Notes under the pieces: generated by a model
Database searches by the model: none
Told to the model about the DNA's origin: nothing
What the model saw: the letters and a program-made list of their open reading frames with translations, nothing else
Assembly: GCA_020638995.1 (NCBI GenBank)
Contig: JACKHM010000002.1
Span: 1,488,001 to 1,552,000, forward strand
Length of the DNA: 64,000 nt
Origin: Planctomycetaceae bacterium
GTDB lineage: Bacteria; Planctomycetota; Planctomycetia; Pirellulales; Pirellulaceae
Direction of reading: 5' to 3'
Translations under genes and position numbers: made by a program
In this document: positions 8,737 to 18,265 of the stretch, one piece after another
Layout of the letters: each line of letters starts with the position of its first letter
Position numbering within the stretch: the first letter of the stretch is position 1

Positions 8737-11188
8737 CATTGCTTGAACTACTGAGATCGGATCGACGCGATGCAATCGTGTCAAGCGTTTGCGTCACCCT
8801 TGCCAAGTCTTCTTCGTATTGAGTCGAGCCATTTCGTATAAGTTCGCTGAAGATCTGCAATGCTGAATTGAGGTGGTCTTTCGCGATAGCAATGTCACCT
8901 GGGTCGCCTGATAACAACGATCCAAGGTCTAGGTGTGTACCGGCCAGCGCAACTTGGTATCGCAGTACCTTTCGGTTTTGCCGAGCGAGTGGCTCCAATA
9001 CCTGAATCGCACGGTCATAATTCTCCCGAGCCTCGCCTTCCGTCGAAGCGCCGGCGAGAAGTTGGTAACAAAGTCCAACAAAGTAGGAATTGTCTAATTC
9101 ACTCGGGTCCAGACGTTGGGCTTCGAGAAACTGCTCCCTCGCAGTCTCCAAGTATTGCTTCGCAACAACCAGATCTTGCGAAAGCATCGATGTCACGTAT
9201 GCCAACTCGATCAGGCACTTGCCTTGGTCCCGCAATAGTTCAGCATCGATAATGCCTTGCGATCGCAACCGGTCGCGATAATTGAACGATTCATCGAGAT
9301 GCGCCTTCGCGACGTTCAAATGTCTCCCGCTTCGAAGGAGCCTGCCCTGAGTCTTCGCGCAGATGCCAAGATTCATCAACGAACTCGCAAACTTCCGGCC
9401 TAGTTCAGGATCCTTGGGACTGCCAGTAACAAGACGTTTTCTGATATCCCGAGACTGCTCGAACGCCGCCATTGCGTCTTCAAGTTCCCCTCTTTCCGTT
9501 AAACACTTTCCGATGCCGACGTAAACATCACTCATCTGCTCCAACAACTTCGTGTTGTCTGGATCAGATTTGAGGAGGTCGTCAAGCATGAGTTTTGCTT
9601 GCCTGTGCCAAGAAAGTGCGGTTGTGTTGGACTCGATTTCCCCCTGCATTTCTCCGACTTCGTATCGCAGTTCCGCCATCCTAACTCGCAACTCGACCAA
9701 CTGTGGCTGGAGGACTGAATCACCGCCAAACTTATCGAGAAGCGAATTGAACTCACGATCCGCTTCCTGAAGCAACTCTGCACGCACCTCGTGCATTCCC
9801 GGTTCATCCGACAGGTTTTCATTGCTCATCTTTACCAACAAGGTCGTGATCGTGTTAACCGATCCGTGAAGCGCTGACCGAGAACGTTCGTTGCCCGCAT
9901 TCAGTTGATGGATGTGATACAACAGCCCCACGAAGGTTAAGGGAATTGATAAAGTGGTTGCCAGGATCAGAGTTGAGACCGCACGATTTCTTTTGCTCCA
10001 TCGCCAAACCCGTTCGACGCGGCTGATCGCACGTGCCTCGATCGGTTCACCATCAAGAAATCGCTGTAGTTCGTCCGCAAGTTCGCGCCCCGAAGTGTAT
10101 CGTTTTGCTGGTTCCTTCTCTAAACACTTCAGACAAATCGTTTGCAGGTCCTTGGGAACCTTAGAGTCGATGACTTCAGGAGCAACTGGTTCAGTGGTTC
10201 GAGCCAACAAGATCGTTTCGGCGACATTGTCGGCGCGAAAGGGTGGCAAGTCGGTGAGCAAATAATAGAGCACGGCTCCGATCGAGTAGATGTCCGCCGC
10301 TGGGCCGACGTCACGAGCTCGGAGGGATTGTTCCGGGGGTGCGTAACTGGGTGTTCCCAGGAATTGCCCGTCCTGGGTCAAGTTGCTGTCTGATTCAATC
10401 TCACGTGCCAATCCAAAGTCCACAATTTTTGGCATGCGTTGTTCGTCAAGCATGATGTTGCCAGGCTTTAAGTCGCGATGAATCACACCTTTCGTGTGCG
10501 CGTAGTGCATCGCTTCGGCAACGTACTTCACTAGCGCTGCCGACTCCACGTAGGGCAATTTCTTGTCTCGTTCCCGTGTGTAAACAGAAAGACTTGGACC
10601 ATCAATGAACGCCATGCTGTAGTAGTGCCGACCATCTTGTTCACCGACCTCATACACCGACGCGATGCCAGGATGGTCCAACTTCCCGGCCGCTTGTGCC
10701 TCGATGCGAAATCGTTCTGCCTCCTCGTTCGAGAACCCTCGTGACGAAATCATCTTTAGCGCAACAGTCCGATTCAGGCTCTTTTGCCGCGCCTTATACA
10801 CGACACCCATCCCGCCGCGTCCCAATTCATTCAACAACTCGTAGTCGCCAAAGTCATCCAACGACGGTCGTTCACCCGTACGAATCGTCGCTGGAGCCAT
10901 CGTGGTTGTCTCGCCGTCGTGCCTTTTGAAGCTAACAGTCGGTTCCAACGCCGCAGCCCAGGCATCAAGTGCCTTTCGCGGAGATACACCCAGGGAGTTT
11001 AGTCGCTTTAGAACACCAGCCTCTTCTGCCAACTCGTGACACGCGAGCAACGATTCGACTTCGCTCAGCAGTTCTTGATCGGTGCCGCACGCATTCTTCA
11101 GAAAGGCTTGCCGTTCACCTTCAGGAAAGTTGACGACATTTGCCAGAATCTGTTTGACCTCGGACCATCGGTCACTCGGTAGTGCCAC
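8708..11188 (-). CDS. Membrane Ser/Thr protein kinase with TPR sensor region
   Basis: 826 residues. The kinase domain spans roughly residues 115-385: glycine loop GRGGMGVVYKA, lysine in VALKMI, catalytic HRDLKPGN, DFG and the PEQ-containing activation segment (GTPSYAPPEQ). A single membrane segment (TLILATTLSIPLTFVGLLY) follows near residue 415, and the C-terminal ~400 residues are helical repeats of TPR type, probably outside the membrane. The start overlaps the end of the upstream ECF sigma gene by 17 bases, so the two are co-translated. Such ECF-kinase pairs are characteristic of planctomycetes; the kinase or its sensor region presumably controls the sigma factor. The 3' end overlaps the convergent beta-barrel gene by 29 bases. 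Confidence 0.92.
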   Translation of the reverse strand: MALPSDRWSEVKQILANVVNFPEGERQAFLKNACGTDQELLSEVESLLACHELAEEAGVLKRLNSLGVSPRKALDAWAAALEPTVSFKRHDGETTTMAPATIRTGERPSLDDFGDYELLNELGRGGMGVVYKARQKSLNRTVALKMISSRGFSNEEAERFRIEAQAAGKLDHPGIASVYEVGEQDGRHYYSMAFIDGPSLSVYTRERDKKLPYVESAALVKYVAEAMHYAHTKGVIHRDLKPGNIMLDEQRMPKIVDFGLAREIESDSNLTQDGQFLGTPSYAPPEQSLRARDVGPAADIYSIGAVLYYLLTDLPPFRADNVAETILLARTTEPVAPEVIDSKVPKDLQTICLKCLEKEPAKRYTSGRELADELQRFLDGEPIEARAISRVERVWRWSKRNRAVSTLILATTLSIPLTFVGLLYHIHQLNAGNERSRSALHGSVNTITTLLVKMSNENLSDEPGMHEVRAELLQEADREFNSLLDKFGGDSVLQPQLVELRVRMAELRYEVGEMQGEIESNTTALSWHRQAKLMLDDLLKSDPDNTKLLEQMSDVYVGIGKCLTERGELEDAMAAFEQSRDIRKRLVTGSPKDPELGRKFASSLMNLGICAKTQGRLLRSGRHLNVAKAHLDESFNYRDRLRSQGIIDAELLRDQGKCLIELAYVTSMLSQDLVVAKQYLETAREQFLEAQRLDPSELDNSYFVGLCYQLLAGASTEGEARENYDRAIQVLEPLARQNRKVLRYQVALAGTHLDLGSLLSGDPGDIAIAKDHLNSALQIFSELIRNGSTQYEEDLARVTQTLDTIASRRSDLSSSSNARSDDSLAE

Positions 11189-11753
11189 GCTTCATCTCCC
11201 GAGACAACCACATGCGGGCCGTTGCGATTTCGTTCTTGACCGTACTCGCTGATACATCGACCAAGTCCGCGATTTCATTGATCGTGTATTGCCCGAAATA
11301 TCGGAGCTCAATAATCTCTGCCTGCCGCGAGTCAAACTCCGACAGCTTCTTGAGCGCCTCGTCGAGCGCCAACAGGTCATCAAAGGCCTGCGATCGGGAC
11401 GGAATCATTTCAGGTTCAAGTTCGGCCCGCTGAATTCCGCCGCCGCGCTTCTGTGCTGCGCGTTGACGCTCGTGATCGATCAGAATGCGTCGCATCACAC
11501 GGGCTCCGACGCGAAAGAAATGTTTGCGATCTTCCCAGCGTTGCGATTCATTTGTGCCAACCAGTTTCAGGAAAGCGTCGTCTACCAACGCCGTTGCTTG
11601 AAGCGTGTGATCAGGACGTTCCTTTCGCATGAAGTTCTGGGCGATCTGCCGCATTTCGCGCTCGACAATTCGAAACAGCTCTTCCCGCTTCGCCACATCA
11701 CCGGACTGCGCTTTCGCTAACAACTGCGTAACGTCATCGTTGGTTGAAGACAT
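11172..11753 (-). CDS. ECF RNA polymerase sigma factor, planctomycete type
   Basis: 193 residues with sigma region 2 (AQNFMRKERPDHTLQATALVDDAFLKLV, HFFRVGARVMRRILIDHERQR) and region 4 (FDSRQAEIIELRYFGQYTINEIADLVDVSASTVKNEIATARMWL). The spacing and motifs match the planctomycete ECF group often annotated TIGR02999 (Sig-70_X6). No anti-sigma gene is adjacent; instead the Ser/Thr kinase gene overlaps its 3' end, a known arrangement in which phosphorylation replaces an anti-sigma factor. No Shine-Dalgarno sequence is obvious before the ATG at 11753. Confidence 0.9.
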   Translation of the reverse strand: MSSTNDDVTQLLAKAQSGDVAKREELFRIVEREMRQIAQNFMRKERPDHTLQATALVDDAFLKLVGTNESQRWEDRKHFFRVGARVMRRILIDHERQRAAQKRGGGIQRAELEPEMIPSRSQAFDDLLALDEALKKLSEFDSRQAEIIELRYFGQYTINEIADLVDVSASTVKNEIATARMWLSREMKRGTTE

Positions 11754-12042
11754 TGTCGCGTTACCCCGCTGGTTTCACTCCCGAGCTAAACCACACTCCT
11801 CCCGATTGTGAACCGAATTGTGCCGCTTGCCAACTCACCTACTTACGGAATCTGGCGATGTGGCGAGCCTATTATCACGGTGCTCTGGGCACCCACTCAA
11901 GAAAAAGTGAATTCTGTTGTCCATAACAGAGCGATTCTTCGCCTATTAAAGGTGAACGGCAATCGGCCGTAGCGATCAGCCGCCAGGAAGAACCTGCGGC
12001 AGGCACGAAACAGCACTTCAAAAGCGTCGAGGGATTACGATC
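11754..12042. promoter_or_regulatory. Divergent intergenic region between sigma factor and CsgG-like gene
   Basis: About 290 bases that must hold the promoters of two divergent units. No convincing -35/-10 pair or inverted repeat was identified by eye. Confidence 0.4.
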
Positions 12043-13610
12043 ATGCGAGTCACTTGCCCAAATTGTTCAACAGCCGTAGACATATCAGACACATTTCGCC
12101 AACAAAACGAAGGCTTTATTTGTCCAACTTGCCAGCATGATGTGCTTTGGCAGAATGGGAGTAGAAGATCGGAAAATGCTGCTCGACAGCCCGGCGCAGC
12201 AGTAGGCAACGTGCCTCCAGAGGTAGCAAGTCGCCAACTACAACCGATTACTGCTCCCCAGCCGACGAGTGGCGTTGTTCGGTGGATTCTCTTCGGCGGG
12301 GCAAGCCTTCTTGGTGTAAGTTTTGCCGTGACTTTGATGGTTATCTTGATTGCACGCAGTTCAGCGGCCGAGTCGAAAGGCGAACTTAAGAAAGAGGAGA
12401 CGTCGACTACTGCCCAATCCCGCGAATCGCAAGCCGCTTCCCAAGCGATCTTGGAAGCACACATCAAGCGACTGACGGTCGAGATCGAACAACTGAAGCA
12501 GGAAAACGAGAACCTTCGTCAAAAACTTGATCAAACGCAGCGAGAGCTTGAAAACATACGAATGGAGAATCTGTCTCTACAAGAAAAAGTCGTGATGGTT
12601 CAACGATGGCAAAAAGCAACTTTCATCGTCACCTCAAAACGAGCGGCTGTAGGTATACAGCCCATTGATCAAGGACAGTTTCGAGTCGTCACAACTGCTG
12701 AGTATCCACACACGGATTACGTGCTGCACATTGCCAGACGCCTCAACATTCCGCGTGTCTTCCAAGCGGACAAAATTGCAATGGCTTTGAGCGAAGAAGT
12801 CGGACAACAAATCGTGCCGGAGCAACTAGCCTACGAACTTCGGAAGTTCTGGAAGCCACATAATTTTGTTCGGCCTGGACCCGGCGAAGATGCGACGTTT
12901 GTGACCTTCAAAGATCTAGAAACCGACCGGCAACGTGTCGGTTTTTTGCTTAATGTCTCGGAACGCGAGGTCACGTTTCAACCGGTGGCGGCATCGATCG
13001 AAACGGTTCAGCGAAGCCGCATCGAATCTGGCACGGCACTCAAAGGAAACGCGGATCGAATTTTGGCGGACCCCGGCGCAGACTTCTTGGATGTTTGTAT
13101 CTTGCGATTGGCGCAACATCTTAGTTTTGACGAAGCAGCGCCCGGTTGGTTGACCTTGGCGGTCGACATCAATGTTGACGATCTCGAAGAGGAAATCGCA
13201 CGTTCGCGAGTCGGCGGCGTGTCAGACACAAAGGTGTTCGATTCCAACTCGTTAGCGGGTTTGGCCCCATACATCGGTGATACGCGCACCGAACCTGGTC
13301 GAATTCTCCGCCGTTATGCGACATACTTGCAGGATGAAGTGGGTTCGCGACTGTCGCGGCTTGGCATTCCGGTCGTCGAGCGCGAGGAGCTGAATCAGAT
13401 CATCGCGGAGCGGGATCTTGCTGATACTCGATCGTTCGAGCCACGAGACTATGCCGGGCTAGTCAGCGCTTCACACGTTGTGATGATCGATGTTGATCGG
13501 CCTCGCAACGGCGGCGATTTCCGATTGTCAGTGCGGTTGGTGACTGCCGACACCGGCAACAAGATATTTGAAGACAACGGGGATATAGGACGAAAGCGAG
13601 CGTCAATTCC
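12043..13610 (+). pseudogene. 5' part of CsgG/FlgO-like envelope protein, split by IS
   Basis: The protein starts MRVTCPNCSTAVDIS with a zinc ribbon (CPNC...CPTC), then one membrane segment (ILFGGASLLGVSFAVTLMVILIA), then a coiled coil (residues ~130-190, heptads rich in E, Q, L). The later part (YLQDEVGSRLSRLGIPVVEREELNQIIAERDLADT, VVMIDVDRPRNGGDFRLSVRLVTADTGNKIFE) resembles the CsgG/FlgO/LpoB fold of envelope-assembly lipoproteins. At 13610 it is interrupted by an ISKra4-type element. Joining 13610 to 15350 gives one 844-residue frame (KRASI, PDRYLLSSGRLALMQGT). The hybrid of an inner-membrane zinc-ribbon protein and CsgG-like fold is not one I can name. Confidence 0.75.
13602..13610. repeat. 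Target-site duplication, left copy (GTCAATTCC)
   Basis: Nine-base sequence abutting the left end of the IS; the same nine bases follow its right end at 15341-15349. Nine bases fits the ISKra4 family. Confidence 0.9.
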
Positions 13611-15340
13611 GGGTGCAGGAACGCACTTCTGGTGTTTGTGAGGGTGGGAAGGTTCAGCTAAGCGATTTGAGTGATCTCTGGTATGCTTCTCCGGTCGGTT
13701 GGAGAAACTAGCGCATTTGGAGAGGAAACTAGCATGAGCAAGGATGCTCGAAATCCTGTGGAACTCACAGCAGAAGCGAAGAATAAGTTCGAGGAATGTG
13801 TGGCCGCGTTCGCGGTCTGTGGCTTTGGAGCGGACGGTCCGTTGAAGGATACGACGTTTGCGGAGATCGAAGAATTTGGGCATGAGGTAGGTCGCATGGT
13901 TGCCCGAGCGGTGGATGAGCGACTTGCGATTCAACATGCCTCGCATTTTCGGGGAGCAGCGTCCTGCCCGACTTGCGGGAACGACTGTCCCGTCAAAGAG
14001 ACGCCAGCGACACGGGATCTTCAGACCTGTGACGGCAACGTGCCGCTTCACGAACCGGTTTGCCATTGCTCGGTTTGTCACCGAGATTTTTTTCCCTCAA
14101 CGCATCACGTTGCGGATTGATAGCCGATCCTACAGCCCCAAAGTGCTAGAGAAGGCCATGCTTTGTGTTGCACGCCATCCGGCCTACGAGTTGGCGGCTG
14201 CGGCGCTCCAGGATACGGCCGAAATCTCGATCTCGGCTAGGCATCTTCGAAATCTCGTAGTCTGGATCGGTGGCGAACTGGAAGAGGAACGGGATACGCG
14301 GACCGCAACGCACTTCAATCAGCCGCTGCCGCGTGTGCCCACCGCACCAACGACACCGATTCCCTTGGCAGGTGTTAGCTTGGATGGAGGTCGGATGCAA
14401 ACGCGATTTCATGGCGGCCCGAATGGTGTGCAGCAACCACACTGGAGAGAAACCAAAAATGCTTTATTCATGCGTATGACTGGCGTGCAGTTTGAGGACG
14501 ATCCTCACCCCGACTTGCCGAGTTGTTTTGCAGATCGTCGGTATATGAAACAACTGCTTTCCGGCGTCGCCAACGAAGGAGATTTCGACCCTTTAGCAGC
14601 TCCCAAGTCCGACCTGCGTTCGTGGCGTCCAGAACGGTTGTTTCGCACTTGTTTGAGTTCGCTTTGCGGTAGTGATTCGTTCGGCAGAATGATGGAGGCC
14701 GAAGCCGAATCGCGAGGCTTCTTCCAGGCACAGAAAAGAGCCTTCGTGGGCGACGGGCTGGCTTACAACTGGACCATTCAGAAACGACACTTCCCTACAT
14801 TTACAGCGATCCTCGATTTTCCACACGCCATGGAAAGAGTTCATGAAGCGGCGAAGGCCGTCGGAGAGAATTCCGATGATACCTGGGAGACTTACGTTCG
14901 CTGGGCTTCTTACTGTTGGCAGGGATGCGTCGAGAAAATGTTGGAGGAAATGCATCGCGAGCAACAACAAATCGGCGCCCCGCCTCAAGACTGCGAGGAG
15001 AGCGATCCTCGTCGTGTGCTCGCCGAGGCCGTAACCTACTTCGGCAACAACCAATCCAGGATGGACTATCCTCGATATCGGCGCGAGGGGTTACCAATGA
15101 CTTCTGCCCACATGGAATCGCTCGTCAAAGAGGTTGGTTACCGGGTGAAAGGGAGCGAAAAGTTCTGGGATGACGGCCCACCCGCCGAAGCCATCTTGCA
15201 AATTAGGACAGCCGCCCTCTCGGACGATGACCGCCTGAAACGTCACATGCATTCGCGCCCAGGCAATCCCTTCCGCCCAAACGTGAAGTGTAGACCCGCA
15301 ACTGCCGCCTAAAAACCAGACCAAGTGCGTTCCTGCACCC
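13611..15340 (+). mobile_element. ISKra4-family insertion sequence, 1,730 bp
   Basis: Perfect 18-bp terminal inverted repeats: GGGTGCAGGAACGCACTT at 13611-13628 and its complement at 15323-15340. The 9-bp direct repeat GTCAATTCC flanks the element. Its single transposase gene occupies almost the whole length. Precise ends and duplication point to a fairly recent insertion, which split the CsgG-like gene. Confidence 0.92.
13734..15312 (+). CDS. ISKra4-family transposase, frameshifted at a T7 run
   Basis: The first frame starts MSKDARNPVELTAEAKNKF at 13734 (GAGAGGA upstream) and carries the N-terminal zinc-binding part (SCPTCGNDCPVK, CHCSVCHRDFFPS). It stops at 14120. The homology continues in the neighbouring frame as QRITLRIDSRSYSPKVLEKAM and runs to 15312, including VSLDGGRMQTRF and VGDGLAYNW, which hold acidic residues suited to the DDE catalytic core. 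The change of frame falls at GATTTTTTTCCC near 14087-14098, a run of seven T. A +1 shift there would fuse both parts into about 525 residues. It may be a programmed shift, as some families use, or an inactivating mutation. Confidence 0.75.
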
Positions 15341-15349
15341 GTCAATTCC
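15341..15349. repeat. Target-site duplication, right copy (GTCAATTCC)
   Basis: Right copy of the 9-bp duplication made by the ISKra4 element; the interrupted gene continues directly from it. Confidence 0.9.
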
Positions 15350-16316
15350 CGATCGCTATCTACTAAGTTCCGGGAGGCTTGCCTTGATGCAAGGCACCGA
15401 ACGCACCTTCGCACTTCGCAACTACATGGCTCCGCTGTTACTGCCAGCGGATTTACGTTCAACACCATCAGGACGCGTCGTCCTCGCGGAACCATCGTTG
15501 AATGGCCAAACGCATTATCAGGAGTTGTTTGGTCATCAAATTCGCACCGTGACCGCCAACTCGGCTTACGCAGACATCACACAACTCCCATTCGACAACT
15601 TTGTACCACCATCGCAACAGCTGCGTGTCGTGTCGTGGCAGATTGCTCGAAGCGTGCTACCAGCGGCTGGGCGCGTTGTTCGCATCGAAGACGATAGAGT
15701 CACCATTGCGATCAGTCCCGATCACGGCGTGGAAACAGGCGACCGTTTCCGAGTCATGCGTAGCCACAAGTCAGCGATCACGAATGAGTCGCTCAGTCCA
15801 CCAGAGACTTCGATCCTACCAACACATCTTCGAGCCGACGTTGTTGCGGACGATCATATTGTTGCTCTCGTTGTCGACTCTGGCCTCGAGCAACTCTGGC
15901 CGCATGCGGCGTTTGATGTCGGCGACCTCACACTGCGTGAAGGTCCGACGACGCCAACCGTTTACATTTCACAACCACAATTTGATATGTCACTGATGTC
16001 GAACGACGATGCTAAGAAGCTTCGGCTACTGAATCGAGCGCAGGGCCACCGCGTGCAAGGCAACATGGAACACTTAGCAAAGACGTTTCAGGTAGCGATC
16101 ATCAACGCGATGCAAAAGATCGGTATTCGAGTCATCGATTCACCCGGCGAGGCGACTCATGTGGTGGGCGGTGGTATTGCTCCGGCCAACGCCTCGCCTG
16201 ACGTTGCTCGCTTCGTCCTTCAACTCGGCGTACGCGAAAATGCGGCAAGCGAATTCATATCCAGCATACTACCGATCGCACTTACGACCGCTGAAGTGGA
16301 AAACTGGCGGCCATAG
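15350..16316 (+). pseudogene. 3' part of split CsgG/FlgO-like envelope protein
   Basis: Continues the gene begun at 12043 in the same frame. Contains ARSVLPAAGRVVRIEDDRVTIAISPDHGVETGDRFRVMR, a beta-rich segment with the 'G-V-x-x-G-D-x-F-x-V' pattern common in FlgT/CsgG-type C-terminal domains, and a final region HVVGGGIAPANASPDVARFVLQL. Ends with a stop at 16316. No start codon with a ribosome-binding site lies just after the IS, so this half is probably not expressed alone. A 212-base gap with no gene follows before the convergent regulator gene. Confidence 0.65.
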
Positions 16317-16528
16317 GCTCTCTAGCACGGAAGCAGGATAATCGCTTAGAGATCCTTGTTGACCGCCTACGGGCAGATCGGTCTTCTTAACAGGAAGCCG
16401 AAGTGCGATAGGCAAATATTGTGTGCCCGCAATAAATCGTCTCAAGCCCTCTGAGGAAGCAGCTGCCAAAACAGTTCTTCGGCGTTCTCGGACGCACACG
16501 AATCGTCGAAAGCCACGAACAAATGAGG

Positions 16529-17203
16529 CTAAATATGCAAAGGGAAGGGGACCTGCTTCATCCGGTACCCGACTCCATGCACTGTCTCGACCAAATCTCC
16601 GTGTTCCCCTAGTTTATGCCGGATGGCCTTGATGTGAACGTCGATCGTACGGAAATGGTTGGCGGCACCATCACTGCGACACGCTTCGCCCAGTTGTTTG
16701 CGAGAATAAACTCGACCGGGATCTTCCGCCAGTGTCGCCAGCAATCGAAACTCCGTTGGCGTGAGCTTCAATTCAACTCCATTGATGTTCGCGCGGTGGC
16801 CAGCTACGTCGATGGAGAGTTCGCCGCAGCGCAGCATTTCGTCATACTTGTGGCGCATCGCGTTCCAACGCAACATCGCGTTGACGCCAATCGCGAGTTG
16901 ATCGAAGCGACCGGCACGTTCCTCAGCGGAACTCGTGCTGTCATCGTCCGGCGTGACGAGGAAAATCGGCCCCCGTTCTTTTGAGGTCACATTTCTGATG
17001 CGTTGGCAGAGTACCAAAGCATCCATATCAGGAAGCTTCGACGGCAAGACGACAACATCAGGGCGCGCCACGGCGGCCGTGTTCTCGCCGGCGTGTCCAC
17101 TCGCAGCTGTCTCGACATGACAACCCGAACTTCGCAGCCCCGCCGCAAAACCATCGCGGTCGGGACCTTCGGGAGCAATGATCAATACGGTCGGGTGATC
17201 CAT
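16529..17203 (-). CDS. OmpR/PhoB-type winged-helix regulator with degenerate receiver
   Basis: 224 residues. The C-terminal half is a clear OmpR-family winged helix (LKLTPTEFRLLATLAEDPGRVYSRKQLGE, TIDVHIKAIRHKLGEHGDLVETVHGVGYRMK). The N-terminal half has the receiver fold, but the usual acidic pair after beta-1 is replaced (LIIAPEGPDRD) and the phospho-acceptor position reads DVVVLPSKLPDMD, with proline/serine where Asp is needed. It is therefore a pseudo-receiver unlikely to be phosphorylated in the standard way. It is last in the run pstS-C-A-B-P460-like, the place where phoB often sits, and Pho-box-like repeats precede pstS, so I infer that it regulates phosphate genes. Confidence 0.85.
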   Translation of the reverse strand: MDHPTVLIIAPEGPDRDGFAAGLRSSGCHVETAASGHAGENTAAVARPDVVVLPSKLPDMDALVLCQRIRNVTSKERGPIFLVTPDDDSTSSAEERAGRFDQLAIGVNAMLRWNAMRHKYDEMLRCGELSIDVAGHRANINGVELKLTPTEFRLLATLAEDPGRVYSRKQLGEACRSDGAANHFRTIDVHIKAIRHKLGEHGDLVETVHGVGYRMKQVPFPLHI

Positions 17204-17249
17204 CTCCGATGCCTTCTAAAACAAGTACGCTGATCAGCAATTCCACCGA

Positions 17250-18230
17250 TCAATTCAGATACTGGTCGATGGTTTCCGCATCCGGTCCCTTGACTGTAAC
17301 GCCAAGAGGTCCTGCACCCGGACGAATGACGTGTTTGGCTGGTTCACCTTTCGACTGGAACTCAGCAAGTTCCGGACTCGATGCCCGGAAAACCCAGATG
17401 CGTCCGCTATCGAACGTGACATGAAAGCCATCGCGAGTTGCCAGGTACTCCAGGATCGTCTCGTTGTCTGGAGCCTTAATCGTCATGCCACCGGGGCCTG
17501 CGTTTGGTCGAATGACATGCTTCGCAAGTTCACCGGAAGCCTCGAAGCTCTTCAGCTCTTCGGAGTCTTTGCGGAAGACCCAAAGACGCCCGTCGTCGAT
17601 CTTCGTGATGAAACCATCCTTTAACGTCAGAAACCGATCAATGGTCTCTGCGTCCGGCGCTTTGAGCGTGATACCACCAGGACCAGCGCCGGGCCGAATT
17701 ACGTGTTTCGCGAGTTCGCCGCTCGTCAGGTATTGCTTGAGTTCTGAGCTATTCGTCCCGAAGACCCACAACCTTCCATCCGCTTCGAAGGTGACGAATC
17801 CGCGTTTACTGTGGGGGCTCTTGTCGATACAAGTCTTGACGAGCGTGCCATCGGCCAGGAAGTGCGCCCAATACCAGTCGCGAGTACGCGAGTTGTAGCC
17901 CTCCTTTGCACGAACAGCGACTGTCAGCGCGACTTTCTCGCCGCCTGCGTCCCGATGTTCAGTGACCAGCACAGCCCCGCGCGGCATACCGTCCTCTTGA
18001 GCAATCGCGTTGTAGTAAGTCGTCGCCGAGTCACCCGCGGGCGGCGCGAACTCCAAAGGTGAGGCCTCGTCAGACGACTTCCACTTTGTAAAGTCGACCG
18101 TGTCGCTGACGTAGGTCCAAAGAGACTCGGCATAGTTCTGCTGAGCTTCAGAGCGCGGTGCATCGGCGAAACAAGTGCCACTCACCGAAGCCAACACCAG
18201 CGCGGTTGCAAACAAAGCTTCCTTTTTCAT
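17250..18230 (-). CDS. Secreted P460-like protein with three C-terminal repeats
   Basis: 326 residues starting MKKEALFATALVLASVSG at 18230 with AGGAG eight bases upstream; the first ~22 residues are a signal peptide. The first domain (YAESLWTYVSDTVDFTKW ... MPRGAVLVTEHRD ... YNSRTRDWYWAHF) resembles the cytochrome P460 fold, but no CxxCH haem motif is present. Three copies of a ~70-residue repeat follow, each with GRLWVF and GELAKHVIRPGAGPGGITLKAPDAETI, or close variants. It lies 36 bases after pstB in the same direction and so is probably induced with the phosphate operon. A role in binding or sensing in the periplasm is likely, but the ligand is unknown. Confidence 0.7.
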   Translation of the reverse strand: MKKEALFATALVLASVSGTCFADAPRSEAQQNYAESLWTYVSDTVDFTKWKSSDEASPLEFAPPAGDSATTYYNAIAQEDGMPRGAVLVTEHRDAGGEKVALTVAVRAKEGYNSRTRDWYWAHFLADGTLVKTCIDKSPHSKRGFVTFEADGRLWVFGTNSSELKQYLTSGELAKHVIRPGAGPGGITLKAPDAETIDRFLTLKDGFITKIDDGRLWVFRKDSEELKSFEASGELAKHVIRPNAGPGGMTIKAPDNETILEYLATRDGFHVTFDSGRIWVFRASSPELAEFQSKGEPAKHVIRPGAGPLGVTVKGPDAETIDQYLN

Positions 18231-18265
18231 TAAATTAGCTCCTGTTACTTCAAGTTTTAAGTTGC

